Shown here piece after piece: positions 1 through 13,188 of a stretch of 64,000 bases of DNA (the first letter of the stretch is position 1; every line of letters starts with the position of its first letter). The stretch is taken from positions 5,352,501 through 5,416,500 of the forward strand of contig JAQFVV010000030.1 of assembly GCA_028023455.1 (NCBI GenBank), read 5' to 3'. The notes under the pieces are model-generated. The model saw only the letters and a program-made list of their open reading frames with translations, made no database searches and had not been told where the DNA came from. The DNA is from Epiperipatus broadwayi. Taxonomy: Eukaryota; Onychophora; Udeonychophora; Euonychophora; Peripatidae. The position numbers and the translations under genes were made by a program.

Positions 1-784
1 TAAATAAAAATAAATATAAAAACCTTTTTCTTTTGCTAACATTAAAAATGTTGCAGCCAAGTTATTTGGAAACATTTTGTATTTTATTTTTAATAAATAT
101 TTGTTTTTTTTCTTTCCTTTCTCTAAAAAAGAAAAAAAGTATATATATTTGTATAAGTCTTTAACAAGATATCATTTTTTGTATTTTTTTATCATTTGTA
201 CTAAACTATTGTTATAACAGTGGTAAAATCTTGATGTAAACCTGATGGTAAATTTAAAGGAATATTATTAGTATGATAATAAAAAAGATTGCAAGAATTT
301 TAGCAGGATAATTGCAGTTACAACCTTGAGAAGATATTTTATTTCTTAAATATTGAATTATTAATCTATCGAATAACCAAATTTTATGAAAAGCAATATG
401 AAAATACTATTAACATAACTCGGAGCAGTTATTATAACAAAATTTAATTACAATGCTTAAAATCAATATTTTAGTGATGCCCGTAAATTCGCAAATCAAA
501 CTTTACCTACGTTAAATAATAATGGTCAATTACTATACTAAGACTACAAAATTAAACTATACTTAGAGCATATTCGGTTGAATTTATTTCTTTTGTATTC
601 ATACTTTATAATAGAACTACAGTTGTTTGTTGAAACTGGTCTTTGACATTTTTAAAATGCGGTATTATATTTTTAATTTCATATCGGAACAACAAATTAT
701 AAAGCAATGATGGTATTGTGGTTGTAGTTGCCAGAATTTGACTTTACTTTTTAGTTGCTTGTTATTGTCATATTATTTTAAATG
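1..784. other. AT-rich sequence without a recognised feature
   Basis: The stretch holds homopolymer runs and no open frame of note. I see no repeat family member or coding remnant before the SINE pair begins near 785. Confidence 0.6.
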
Positions 785-1074
785 TAAATATCTTAGTTGT
801 ATTTATATACTGTACTATTTCTATTATCTAATATATTAAGTCTTTAATATCTTTAGAAAAATTTAACTTTATTTACATTTTCCAATTACATTCAACTGTT
901 AGTAATAGCTTCACAGATTAATATATGCACAGTTTCAAGCGGTATCCTTTTCTCTTTTTCATATGTTGCTGGCCTGAACAATGACTGTACTAGCATGGAA
1001 ATCAAGCGTGGACCTTTAGATTCTTTAATATTGAATTTTAAGGTAACACTCTAACCAACCGAGCCATCCTGCCA
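785..1074 (-). mobile_element. tRNA-derived SINE (family 1), inverted left copy
   Basis: Read on the minus strand the element starts with a tRNA-like head: a GGCTCGGTTGGTTAGAG segment (box A region), then a degenerate box B (CTTGATTTCC), followed by a family body containing CAGGCCAGCAACA and a T-rich tail. The same body occurs on the plus strand at 1080-1350, 26166-26430 and 40796-41050. The head retains about 20 nt that the neighbouring plus copy has lost. Pol III transcription is expected for this class of element but the box B here is mutated. Confidence 0.7.
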
Positions 1075-1079
1075 AAGTT

Positions 1080-1350
1080 AGGATGGGTATTACCTTAAAA
1101 TTTAATATTCAAGAATCTAAAGGTCCAGGTTTGATTCCCATACTAGTAGTCACTGATCAGGTCAGAAATACCTGAAGAGAGAATAATACCTCTTGAAACA
1201 TTGTGCAGATACTAACCTTGTATGTTACTACTACAACTGAATGTAATTGGAAAACTTAAATAAAATTAAATTCTTCTAAAGTCATTCAATAATTAATATT
1301 AGATGACGGAAATAATTCAGTATATAAGTACAACTAAAATACCATCACCA
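1080..1350 (+). mobile_element. tRNA-derived SINE (family 1), right copy
   Basis: This copy is the mirror partner of the preceding element: 1090-1126 is close to the reverse complement of 1012-1050, and the similarity runs on to about 1350. Its box A region is deleted (GGATGG is joined directly to the GTATTACC segment), while the box B-like GTTTGATTCCC is kept. The pair forms a head-to-head inverted repeat of about 260 bp per arm with only a few bases between the heads. Confidence 0.7.
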
Positions 1351-2298
1351 CAAACTTCTACGAAAACATAAAAAATCTTAGTAACTTTTAAATATGCATT
1401 GTAATGTAGTGATAGTACATTTGTTTTCCATGCACATGACTTAAGTTCAAATTGACTGATAAATGAAAATTTTTCCAGATTCCATTCAAGATTAGGATTT
1501 TTATTTCAATCATTTGTTCACAGCCAATCAATTAACTATTTCATATTGATTAGTAAAATGGATATTTAACTATTCTTAACCAAAGAATACAAAGGAAAAA
1601 CTGACAATTATCAAGCCTAATGGGTGTGGTCTATTTTATTACTCTACTACGAGGAAATTCTGAAAATGCCTTTGTCTGATAGTGGTTTACTTCAAGAGCT
1701 ATTTGATTATTCATTGGTAAAACTTATATAATTTATTTTAATAAGATATATTACCTAATGACTCATAGCCATTATATACTTCTATATGTATTAAAAATGT
1801 ATAAAATTGAAAATTTATATTTAGTTTCAGTTTTGTAAAGATTTTTAAATGTTTTTTTTTTCAATAAAATGTTTTGAAATGACAAAGGACTGTGGTTGTT
1901 TTTTTTATTTATTTATGTGTAGATGTTTGTTTTCATAATTTGCATGGACAGAAAAAAGAAAGTGATAAATAATATTAAAATATGGGAAGCCCTCATTAAT
2001 CATGTCTATAATGAGCATCATTTTTATCTAAACTAAAAAGGAAATGTTTTCACCCTTTAAATATAAAATTAGAAGTTATCAAAAATGAATGAAATATAGT
2101 GCAATATTTATCATTAGATTATGTCATCTACATTACACAGAATAATGCAACAGTTAATCGAACTATGTAAGATTTATTCCGTTCATGTGTGAATTCGGAT
2201 ATTTCTTGAAAAGTTATATTTCCTGATTAACTGACGTAATATTTTATTCCGATTCAAATTGTTTGCGAAATCAGTTTTTTGTTTGAGGGCGCCAGAAT
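1351..2298. other. AT-rich sequence without a recognised feature
   Basis: No repeat family or coding remnant was recognised here; short ORFs are chance frames in AT-rich DNA. Confidence 0.5.
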
Positions 2299-2306
2299 CT
2301 GTAGAC

Positions 2307-2579
2307 CAGAGGTCGCCAAAGTGGTCTATATAGACCCCCAGGGGTCTATTTAACAAAAGTAGGGGTCGATCTGAGCCAGGGGGTCGAAGGAAAAACAATT
2401 CTTAATATGCAAATCACACATATTTTTCATAAAACTATTGTTACACAATGTAAAATTACTTTAATAAATGTTTAAAATCATAAAATAAATGTACAACACA
2501 GTACCTAATAGATAGTTTTATTTTAATTAACTGAAAAATTATATAGGGGTCTATGATCAAAAAAGTTTGGCGACCCTTG
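2307..2579. mobile_element. hAT-type MITE with 8-bp target duplication
   Basis: A 273-bp element is bounded by near-identical terminal inverted repeats: CAGAGGTCGCCAAA on the left, and on the right the complement of CAAGGGTCGCCAAA (12 of 14 match). It is flanked by a perfect 8-bp duplication CTGTAGAC at 2299-2306 and 2580-2587, which fits the nTnnnnAn preference of hAT transposases. The interior repeats GGGGTCTAT-type words and has no coding capacity. It is a non-autonomous, deletion-derived hAT element; the subfamily is not identified. Confidence 0.85.
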
Positions 2580-2587
2580 CTGTAGAC

Positions 2588-3969
2588 GTACTGATTACCA
2601 CCACATCACATCTTATGGATTCACTGCAAATAATCAAATAGATATTTTAGAAAATTCATTTTAGTATCACTTAATCTTTTGTATTAATTTTCCCCGGGCT
2701 TTGACTATTAAACAAGCATATTGGTGTAAGTAATTTATACATTTCTCAAAACAGTTTTTTAATAGTAACATCTAATAAACTAAAATTAAAAATGTACAAT
2801 GAAAGGTTATATATTAATGGTAAATATTTTATTAAGACATTAAAATATTTAGACGATAATTATGAATTACTAACAAAATGGAAGGAGTGTACCCTCACAT
2901 CCAGACAATAATCTTAATCAAATAATTAAAACAGTTTGTGTTATAATTTTCTTGTTTTTCTCCAATAAGACATAAATGAAATGGTCTCTTGAAGAATAAA
3001 AATAATGAATGTCTCTTTATTGGTATGAGTTTATATTATAGCAAACATTTTGAATCAGATACGAGTTAGGGTATGAGTAATATCTTAACGGTAAGTTCTC
3101 AGGATTATGTAGATAGTTTATTGTATCATGCATATTCATTAGGATACCTGGTTACGTATTATATAACTGAAAAATGAATACTATCATATGAGTGTTGCAT
3201 AAAATATTCTTTACAAATCTACTAATCTAAATAAGGATGATTAATTCCACTTAATTGTGAAGTTGAAACTTAAGAACCCATAAAACAATAATTGCAATAT
3301 AGCAAAAGTTTAAGTTACTTACATTTATCCAATCTAAGCTGAAGATAAATCCCAACCAATCTTGACAATAATAATAAAAATATCTGATAAAACTTACATT
3401 AATAACTATAATATTAACTAAGAAAGAAGCAATTATGAGAAAGTGCATTAAATAATCTGTTTATTGAACAATTAATTTCATTTTTGTAATATAATTCTTT
3501 CTAGACACAGCTAAACATTAATAAATTCCATTTATCATACTTGTTCATTCAAGATGTTACATTCAACACACATTCTGTTTTAAGATCGCTTATCACTTGG
3601 ATGTTTATTATATTTGCTTTGATAATCCACAATTCAGGAGTGGCATTTAAATATTTATCTTCATAATCCATTATCTATTTAAATATTGAGGATCGATAAT
3701 CCATAATGCATTTTTTAAAGAACTGTATACAAATTCAGTTTGTTGCAAGTAGCAATTTAATTCATTTGAACAGATGTTATAATTTTATCCAAAGGATTGG
3801 TGTTCACTGTTTCTTTACTTTGAGGTATATAATTAATCTACTCATTTATAGATCTTTAATCCATGACGCTTTTCTAATCATAACTAATAAAGCAAATAGT
3901 TCATCATCCATAACAAAGCGATTTTCGTTACTTTTTGAATCAAAGTTAGTTTCTCTAAGTGACAAGTTT
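2588..3969. other. AT-rich sequence without a recognised feature
   Basis: I see no gene and no recognisable repeat between the hAT MITE and the LINE. Short ORFs here show no family signature. Confidence 0.5.
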
Positions 3970-5720
3970 ACGGAAGGATCATCATTATCAACCATTATCA
4001 ATCCACTGCAGGATGAAGGTCTCTCCAAGTTTAATTCATCTTCAGCTTCTCCACATCACCCCTGCACACTTTCTTATTTCATCCATCCATCTCACATGTG
4101 GTCTCTTTCTGGGTCTTTTACAATCTCTTGGAATCCAGTTTAAAATTTCAATTGTCCATCTAGTATCATCTCTTCTAGCAATATGACCAGCCCAACTCCA
4201 CTTCAATCTTTTAATTTTTTTTCAATGAGGTCAGTAATACCTGTTTGTTCTCTTACCCATACATTGTGTTTTCGATCTCTTCATGTTACTCCCAACATAG
4301 ATCTCTCCATACTTCTTTGAGTGGTCTGAAATCTCTGTATTGCTCTTCTATTAAGTGTCCAAGTCTCAGATCCATAAGTAAGAACTGGTAAAACACATTT
4401 GTTAAAAACCTTCCTTTTCAAACACATAGGCATATTTCCTTTTAGTATCAAGTTATTTCTATCAAAAGCACTCCAACCAAGTTTAATTCTATGATTAATT
4501 TCTTCCATTATGTTTCCATCTGTATTAATAATCTGACCAAGGTATTTGTAACTGTTAACTTCTTCTAATTCATCATAATCAATCTTTATTTTCATATTTT
4601 GAGCAAATCGATTAAACATTACTTTAGTCTTTTGAACATTTATCTTTAGTCCTACTTTCATCTGATAACTCCTGCAACATTTCCTGCAGCTCTGAAGCAT
4701 TATTTGCAAAAACAACTACATCATATGCGAAATCTAAATGACTTAAATAATCTCCATTTACTTTCACTCCTTTAATTTCCCATTTTAATCCACAAAATAC
4801 TTCTTGCAGCACTGCTGTAAAAAGTTTTGGAGATAAGGAGTCACCTTGTCTTACACCTTTCTCAATGTTGACTTTCCCAGTATCATTATGTAATCTAATT
4901 GTTGCTGTTGCATTTTTATAAATATTCTTCAAAATATGACAATATCCTGGATCTATACCTTGATGATCCAATGCTTTAATCACTGAAGAAATGTTTGTAG
5001 AATCAAATGCCTTTTCATAATCTACAAATCCAAAACATAATGACAACTCACATTCATTTGTCCTTTCTATAACTTCTCTCAACACTTGGATATGATATAC
5101 TGTACTAAAACCACTTTTAAAACCAGCTTGATCTCTGTAGACGAGTTGTAATTATCTTGGTAAAAATTTTATATAAAACTGATAAAAGGCTGATAGGTCT
5201 GTAATTTCTAATATCTTCTTTATCACCTTTTTTAAATATTAATATTATTACTGCATTCTTCCAATCATCCAATACATCTTTATCATTTAGACATTTGGTA
5301 TATAACTTTGCTAAAAAAATTTCTATTTCTTCACCTGCTTCTTTTAATATATCAATTATAATTCCATCATTTCCTGGAGCCTTTCCTTTCTTCATACATT
5401 CAATTGCATGTCTCACTTCTTCATTTAAAATTCTGGGCAATTCGGAAGATGTAATAGATATAGGAGGTACTTGTTCTTTATTACTATATAATTCTTGATA
5501 AAAATCTTCTACCAATTTCATGATGTCATCTCTCTTTTTAGTAACAATTCCATCTTTTTTTCTTATTGCAGATATAAATTTCCTACCAATACCAAAATGT
5601 TGTTTTACATTCTTAAGACTTTTATTTTCTTCTACAGCTTTCCTTGCTAGTTCACAATTATACTTTCTTATATCATTTTCAACTCTTTTCCGCACCATTT
5701 TACATAATTAGATAATTAAA
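3970..5720 (-). pseudogene. 5'-truncated LINE, family A (RTE/CR1-like reverse transcriptase relic)
   Basis: Three overlapping frames on the minus strand make up one decayed ORF2. Reading from 5698 downward there is a linker, then RT motifs with GKAPGNDGI and NYRPISLLSVLYKI (5117-5698); a frameshift; motif A FVDYEKAFDS and motif B GVRQGDSLSPKLF (4624-5085); then YKYLGQIINTDGN and YGSETWTLNRRAIQRFQ (4281-4715). Downstream come WAGHIARRDDTRW and a terminus reading ETFILQWIDNG near 3980, with a TGA-rich tail. Motif C reads FAYD instead of the expected xADD, so a catalytic aspartate is lost. The apurinic endonuclease domain and 5' part are absent, the usual outcome of 5' truncation. The clade is my best guess from general resemblance to endonuclease-reverse transcriptases; other fragments of the family lie at 31183-31420 and 36500-37160. 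Confidence 0.9.
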
Positions 5721-8560
5721 GATGAGACAATTCACAACATTCAGATGAATATGCAGCCCTTCTTATTCTTACAATAATTTTAAAATAAACATCAGCTACT
5801 TATTTGAAGTTAATAAATATAATTTTCCAAATCTATCAGCTATTGATCATGACTTTCAATGTAAGAAATCCAGCGATTTATTGTTGAAATAGTGAGAAGC
5901 ATTCCAAAAGTCAATTTTCCCACTAACAGTTCATTGTAATAAATGATATTTCTTGAAATAAAGAATTAGGTAATTAATTAATTGTTTTGGTTTATTTGTT
6001 TATCTTTTCTTAGTACAATGAGAAGAAATCAATTTAATCAGCAAATTCTAGATGGCAAATAAAATAGCTTTTTTAATAACTGAAACACATAGGCTTATTA
6101 TATACCTGTGTCTATATATGTAATATATAGGGTATATGAGCACAGACTTTCACACGAGCCACGACTGAACACATGCTGAAAAGAAATAATTACCAATATA
6201 CGTATTTCATGCTAAAACAGCAATCATCGGTCCAGATTACCATCTCTACACATTTAAACCTGTTTAGGTCCTGAATGCAATAAAAATTTGTGAAGACTGT
6301 CTGGATTTTCCAAACTTCAGCTTTTATAACAGTCATCACATGATATCGGGATTACAGAATTGTGGTTTCTTTGTTTGTCCACAAAATATTGGAAAAGGTC
6401 GTCATGGTTATTACCGGGCAAAATGTTAAATTTTTGAATCAAGGTGGAAAACTTTAGAAACACTTTAAAAATAATGAGAAAAAGAATAATAATCTCAATG
6501 TTTAATTACTCCACAATTATTTCTGGGTTCAAAATAAGTAAATCATAAAAATAAAGTTATTTATTTCAATTAATTTTAAAATGGCCTGCTAATAACCAAT
6601 TTATTGTCTAATAAATATTCTAGCAACTAAATCAATCTTTGCTAAATAAAAATATAAACACGTAAGCTTCCACACATGCAAATAAAATGTAAAAACCGTT
6701 TATTATGCACATAAATAAAAATGTAATCTAAGTATAATTGCTTTATCTCAAAATTTTTTAGTGTGAAATGTTAAATTTATAATTCTATTCTTTATTTCTG
6801 TATAAAATTAGTTCTGCTATGTGTAAGCAGATCTGTTTATACCATTTAAATATTTTTATTCTTTAACAAGAATAATGACAAAATATACGCGACGTATATA
6901 TTTTATATAAGCATCAATAATAAAATGTTTGGAAAGCCATTCAAAAATGTTTTATAAAATTATATTTGCTCATAAACATTAGTATGAGACTACTTAACAT
7001 GATATTAATTATACAAGATGCTATACAACCAATGACAGCAATGAATATATTTACTTAACTATAAAAATTAAATCCCATCACTAAACCATATTCAAACTCC
7101 ATCCTTACATGTATATACGCATTTATTAACACATTTTTTTTGCTTAATTATTAAAATAATCATTGATGTAGATATGTATAAATATTTAAATCTAAACATC
7201 TTCAATAAATAAATATTTTATATTATTTTAATTCATATATGTGCGTAATGGATACATATATATCTTAGGTGAGCGGAGATTATTTGTAAAATGTTTATAT
7301 CAAAATATTTTATTAATTTGTATTTTTAAAATTAAATTTTATTTATTTTAGTAATGGCGGTCAGATTATATTTTAAAAGTCACTCAAGAAATTCTTAGCA
7401 GGATTGCATTGTCTTAAAACTTACAAGAACAAAGGTGTGCATTCGGTGTGCAAAATGATAAAGTGTATAAAATGCCTCAGGTCAAGGAGCTAAATAGTAT
7501 TCCAGAACTTAAAAATCACGAATAGTGCTGGATTTGAATACCCGAAAACAAGTAATTTAATAAGAGCAATGGCAAGCCGAATTCAATGTACCATGAGTAG
7601 ATAAAACTTCACCTTTCTCGCTGTTCAAAATGCAATTTTTCCAGACATCGCCCAGGATCAACACCCATGAACAATAACCATGTACCTATATGCTAAATAA
7701 TGAAAGTGCTACATACCTGACCAACCATAATAAAAAACTAGATCTCCAATGGACACTTCAAATCACGCAAAAACTGTTAATAATGAACAAGGTAACAAAT
7801 TTGTTGCTGCTATAACTCGTTAACTTACATGAAGAATCTAAACTTTCAGATAAATTTGTCTAACCATTCCTTTAAATGTAGTGTAATCCTTTTAGCTGAT
7901 CTTAAGATCAGAAATACCTTATCAACTAATATAATTTGTAAATTCTTACATAATCTGTTAAAATGTATTCATAAACTCTCTTAATATTTCTATCACTGAG
8001 CCTCTAATAAATAATTATAATTTATTTCACTTTTGTGCAACATTTCATAATTTTGATTATTATATTTTTAAATAATATGCCAATAACTTCCTAAATTTGC
8101 AAATATGTTCGCTTTCTTTTAAATCCTTTTTCTTTTATGGGGAGATCAATTAAGTTTTAGTTAAAAACAAGTTTTACTTTCATTATAGCGGACGCTTGCC
8201 AGTTTGGGAGTAAACAATTTAATTATAAGGTTATAGTCGAAAAAAGTAGAAATGTTTTTCCAAATTTAATAGCGCTGAAATGTGTTTAAATATCTTATTC
8301 GATAAATAATCACCAAACTCCTATATATGTAAAATTATCTGTAACTGTGATAAAAGCACTTAGAACTGAATCATGTTTGTTTCAACATTCGTGGGAAGTT
8401 ATGTAAAGTAATTTAACAAAGGGGAGGGGGATTCTCAATTTCCAATAACTTATTTTTATTAATGAATTTAAGTTTTCCATTACTGTTTGGTATTCTAATC
8501 ATACCATTACACTGGATATTTCATAATATATAGGTATTAATTAATTAAGTCTTCATTTAT
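5721..8560. other. AT-rich sequence with one decayed foldback fragment
   Basis: Apart from the fragment at 6130-6262 (separate entry), no coding remnant or repeat family was recognised. Confidence 0.45.
6130..6262 (-). mobile_element. Fragment of the 37.8-kb foldback family
   Basis: The words ATATACGTATTTCATGCT, ACAGCA, GGTCCA and CATCTCTACACAT follow the order seen in the left arm of the large foldback at 37.9-38.0 kb. On the minus strand it retains GATGA, a hairpin-forming segment and GAAATACGT, the decayed hammerhead-like region discussed for that family. Confidence 0.55.
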
Positions 8561-8584
8561 ATATATTTGTGCTTCATTCCACCG
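8561..8584 (+). repeat. 24-bp gap-edge repeat shared with 20150-20173
   Basis: The word ATATATTTGTGC followed by TTCATTCCACCG is identical at both places. The match ends only because the assembly runs into N. Confidence 0.85.
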
Positions 8585-9084
8585 NNNNNNNNNNNNNNNN
8601 NNNNNNNNNNNNNNNNNNNNNNNNNNNNNNNNNNNNNNNNNNNNNNNNNNNNNNNNNNNNNNNNNNNNNNNNNNNNNNNNNNNNNNNNNNNNNNNNNNNN
8701 NNNNNNNNNNNNNNNNNNNNNNNNNNNNNNNNNNNNNNNNNNNNNNNNNNNNNNNNNNNNNNNNNNNNNNNNNNNNNNNNNNNNNNNNNNNNNNNNNNNN
8801 NNNNNNNNNNNNNNNNNNNNNNNNNNNNNNNNNNNNNNNNNNNNNNNNNNNNNNNNNNNNNNNNNNNNNNNNNNNNNNNNNNNNNNNNNNNNNNNNNNNN
8901 NNNNNNNNNNNNNNNNNNNNNNNNNNNNNNNNNNNNNNNNNNNNNNNNNNNNNNNNNNNNNNNNNNNNNNNNNNNNNNNNNNNNNNNNNNNNNNNNNNNN
9001 NNNNNNNNNNNNNNNNNNNNNNNNNNNNNNNNNNNNNNNNNNNNNNNNNNNNNNNNNNNNNNNNNNNNNNNNNNNNNNNNNNNN
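8585..9084. other. Assembly gap (500 N)
   Basis: Exactly 500 N, a conventional placeholder, so the true size is unknown. The 24 bases immediately left of the gap (8561-8584) also occur at 20150-20173, at the start of a GC-richer island, which suggests that the missing sequence is a copy of that unit. Confidence 0.95.
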
Positions 9085-9470
9085 TCACCCTTTCTTGTAT
9101 TTCTTCATTCCAGAATACATTGGTTAATGATTCAACATATTCAGAAGTGTTCGAGGTTGTATGACTCATTGAATTCCATAATGTCTGTCTGCATGTTTCT
9201 CTGAATGATGGTATCCTATGAACACTTGGTGTTCATCACTATCTGCCAACACTTCTAGTATCTTCAAGGCTCTTGAGGGAACATCTCTGAGGTGTCTCCT
9301 CCTTTCTCCTCACCATATATTCTTATCTTCAATTCCATTAGCCTTTTCTTTCCTTTTATATCACTATTAAGTACTAAGCATGCTGCATTTATTACCCAGC
9401 TTCCGGTGAGTGCCACTGCATGACCACAATTAGATGTATCCCTCTTTCTTATATAACTAGATATTGTTTA
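9085..9470 (-). other. Possible decayed coding sequence, unidentified
   Basis: On the minus strand, with one frameshift, the stretch reads through phrases such as GHAVALTGSWVINAACLV and RALKILEVLADSDEHQVF. The composition is less AT-rich than the surroundings and the frame is longer than expected by chance. I do not recognise the family; it could be a transposon ORF or an old processed gene continuing into the gap. Confidence 0.25.
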
Positions 9471-11394
9471 TAATATCAATGTTAGATAAATTCTTAAACC
9501 TCTATTTTTATAACCCATGACTTTATGTATATCACAGGACATACATCAGCTATTATCCCCTTGACCACTCAGACTTTTTCTATCGTACATTCACCATGCA
9601 AAAAAATATGCACATCTCTATCTTTCAATATGTGTTCAGAGAGCTCTTTCCGATTTATAACAAAACTATTACTTTTATTTTCCTTTTTTTTTTTTTTAAA
9701 AAAGAAAAATACACTCTAATTTCATGAGCTCTTTTCTAGATTGTGTTAGGATGCCCTTTTAAATGCCCAGTTCTCTAACATTCGCAGCCCCATGTTGGGC
9801 ATAAATATAACACCACATTATCTTTTAATACCGCCATTGTGGGCTTTAACCGTATGGCAGATGAAGATATTTGTGAGAGCATGGTTTTGATTCCATCTCG
9901 TTGGCGCTAAATCTTGATGGATAAATTATCTCATCGAAAATGTAAATAGTTCTGGTATGTATCTCTATTTATGTTTGACGCACGAACCAGCTCAATCTCA
10001 GAGTTTGGGGACGATAGTCTAAAATGAAACAAGGCTAAAACAATACCTAACTAAGTCTTACGTATATTATTATTATGCGATAGTTTGTTTATTATAAATC
10101 AAGTATCTAACCGGATCTTATCGCAAAATTTATTCTATTTATGGTTATACCCATTACCAATAAATCTCATTTATACGCATATAAATATATCAATATTCAA
10201 GCGCCCACAGCCATTTATTCCTGATATACACATATATAATTCCCTTTACGCATCAAAATAGTGCAATTATACATCAGAGCTAATTTGACACAATATTGTT
10301 ATTTTATTTAATTTTTTAAAAAGAGACCCATTATAGTAATTAATATTGAGGTAACACAGTTTCTTTATTAAGACACATTCACTGAACATATATTTGTGCC
10401 ACGTCAATTTACCTTGGTTCTTGATCAAAGACAAGATCGCATTTATAACTCTCCAAGAATACTGGTCTGATGGAGTACGCTGAATGGCAAACAGTTCCCA
10501 GTAGGGTATATCGAATAGCTTATCCCAGAGAGGTGGAGTAGGTGATTCATAAGCTTTATGACAGGGTCTAATTTTCAAAGATCTTTAAGTCACCATGCAC
10601 TTGATGAAACAAAATTTCTTTATTTTAATACTTGTAGTTCATAAGTCAGCTTCAAGGTGAGTTCCCGCGACAAGTGTCCACTGGGCGATTAGCAAACAAC
10701 GCTATAGAATTACGACATTTTGGGTAGGAAAATATTAATGACTTCTTAGAAAAAATTACATGTCACACAATCTGTCGATTAAAATACGATCTCTTTTTTT
10801 ATCTATATCTCTCCTTTCAAACACCAACTCGTAGTTCTTCTGTTTTCACTTTTAACTTTGTAAAATTTTCTCTGTGTATCGTACGACACTGACCAATTCC
10901 ATTATTCTTCAAAATACCCACCTGACCAGTTTTCAAAGACTTCTGGCGTAAGTTATTGACTAAACTGCCTGCAGCAATTGATTAATTTCTATTTCTGTCC
11001 TCATATGTTCCAAAGAGATTAATTAACAAAGAAAAACACGTGTTAGAGCAATATTATTAAAACTTAAAAAAACTTAACCAGGGTAAAATATACAGATAAT
11101 CAATTACAATTTATACAAGCTCTATATAATTGATTGCTGCTCCTCACTATTGTCTATCGCATATTGTACCTCACTTTTTACAACTATATTTACATGTGCA
11201 TACACATAACTTCGCACTCCTTGTAACAGGAGTTCGAATGACTATTTATATATATCTTTCGCATATTCGCTCTATCAACACTCTCAATTAACATTGCCTT
11301 CATCTCTTGTATTAGACAGTCTGTTACAATATATATATATATACTGAGACAGTGATAGGAATCAATAAAATAAGATATCAAATTTAATTTTAAA
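9471..11394. other. Mostly unannotated sequence
   Basis: Outside the possible exon at 10413-10578 I see no supported feature. The bases near 9780-10010 are somewhat GC-richer and may be an old repeat, but I cannot assign it. Confidence 0.4.
10413..10578 (-). CDS. Possible single coding exon, unidentified
   Basis: The minus-strand frame carries a non-repetitive, aromatic-rich peptide (PTPPLWDKLFDIPYWELF, then SDQYSWRVINAILSLIKN) unlike the low-complexity peptides common in this window. It is followed at 10412 by a plausible splice donor (AAG|GTAAAT). The upstream acceptor is unclear, and no neighbouring exon was found. I do not recognise the protein. It could be an exon of a gene spread over the region, a transposon fragment, or chance; codon bias could not be tested. 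Confidence 0.18.
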
Positions 11395-12677
11395 TGATTT
11401 TACAAAATTTATTTATATAAAAAATATATAGATAACCCCTGTCTGCTTATATGAGACAGGGGACGACAGTAATCTAAATAATTGTTGGCATTATATTCCA
11501 ATAAATGACAAAAGGTTTTAAAGCAAAGTGATATATTCTATTCCTCGAGCTAATAGCATTGCGATAATGTACTTGATACAGAGATAGGAATATAATGCGA
11601 GTCGCTTTAAGGTAATTATACAAGTTTAAGAAAATATTTGAGAAATTAAATGTTATAAAATATTTATTGCTTTTGAGAATAGCATGGACAAAAGCTTACT
11701 GAAAGCAACAAAGTGGGAATGTAGATCAGAGCATTTATTTGATAATAATATTAATAGAGTTGCATTGGAGGTCAGTATTGCTGATAATGAATTTATTAAG
11801 GTTGGAGGTAACACGTTTAAGTCTGAGGATGCTTTGTAAGAAATAAATATAAAATAAAACAATATTGAAGATCCAGAATGACTACGGAGGGGCATCATAC
11901 TAACATAGGAAAGTATTATTTATGAACAATAAAAACTTGTAAACTGGGCGACGATTGCGTTTAATTCCCAGGTGTGTAGGATGTGGAAAATTATAACAAA
12001 AGCGGTCTCCAACAACCAATTCATTTACCAACCAATATGAGACTAGTGTATAAAACATATAAAATGGGTTGTTAGGATGAAAATGCCCAATCAAACTCCC
12101 AGAAATTCATTTAAAAAGGTCACACATTGGTATCAATGATGAACACTTAATTAAAAAAGTAGAATACGGTAATTAAAATAGGAAAATGCATGTGCCAGTT
12201 TTGAAAAGTAAAGTATAGATTTATGCCATATAATCATGCGTTAGGGACACATTTAATCTGTTGACCTCACCACATACTCTCATCAATGATTAAAATCAAT
12301 AACATGTAGATTTTAAACTATGTGATTATATTATATATTAAAGATAGAATCAGGCTGAGCGAGTGATTTTGAATAATAAAATTGGATGATTATTAGAAAT
12401 TTAAAATACTTCATAGAGGGTGCTCTTATTTTCAACATGAAGATGATTCACTCGGTCAAAGGCGATTCTAAACACATTATCATAATAAAATAACGAAAAC
12501 TTAATCAATGAAAATATTAACCCAAGGATAGAGCAAAATGTTGATTATATTTGTCTAAACAATTCAAAAATGCAACAAAATCTCCATATAGTAGTGCCAT
12601 CTTATGCTAACAAGAGCAATCAATGGATGCAGAAGGCTTGTGCATAAAATCCCTATCTATTGCCTACTCATCCAATA

Positions 12678-12719
12678 TCCCCAGACTAGTTTCTGGCTTG
12701 TGGCCTTCATCAGTGAGGA
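12678..12719 (-). ncRNA. Hammerhead-like ribozyme motif (family 2)
   Basis: On the minus strand the order is TCCTCA, CTGATGA, AGGC-CACAA-GCCA, GAAACTAGTC, TGGGGA. The ends pair as a 6-bp stem I (one wobble), GGC pairs with GCC in stem II, and ACT/AGT forms a loopless 3-bp stem III before the GTC cleavage triplet. The weak point is an A-A mismatch where the usual G10.1-C11.1 pair closes stem II, so activity is doubtful. Confidence 0.6.
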
Positions 12720-13146
12720 GCCTTGGATCTGAGAGCACTGCCTAGATCTTAGGATCTAATGCAACCCTCCAGCACCCACCTTTTAACTCTATTTAACTAC
12801 CAAAACTATGAGAATGAAATTAGAAAACACTATTAATATTTTTCCAGTCAAGCTCAATGGCTTATATAGTCATATGGGTCTGAACTCAATTCAGTACCCC
12901 ATACATTTTGGTGTCTTTGGCTCTTTAACAACCATAGCCACCATTATCCTATTAGGCAGGATTGGTGTTAAACCACTAAACATCACATGATCACTATCTC
13001 ATACTAGCACAATAATTGTTATTAAACAATTCAAGTACAAAACAAAACTCTCCATATAGTAGTGCCATCTTGTGCTAACAAGAGCAATCAATGGATGTTC
13101 AGAAGACTTGTGCATAAAATCCTATCTAGTGCCTACTCATCCAATA

Positions 13147-13188
13147 TCCCCAGATTAGTTTCCTGGCTTGTGGCCTCATCAGTGAGGA
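13147..13188 (-). ncRNA. Degenerate hammerhead-like motif (family 2)
   Basis: This repeats the motif at 12678-12719 but has lost one base after CTGATGA, gained a G before GAAAC, and changed the cleavage triplet from GTC to ATC. It is probably inactive. Confidence 0.5.

Noticed and set aside
1155-1210. SINE family 1 contains CTGAAGA, a hairpin and GAAAC, resembling a hammerhead
   Set aside because: After GAAAC the position that must be A, C or U at the cleavage site is G, and no stem I partner exists in this or the copies at 26.3 and 40.9 kb.
3706-4186. Plus-strand open frames opposite the LINE
   Set aside because: They are antisense shadows of the LINE family A coding sequence.
8537-9204. 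Open frames spanning the N run
   Set aside because: They are artefacts of translating N; no sequence evidence supports them.
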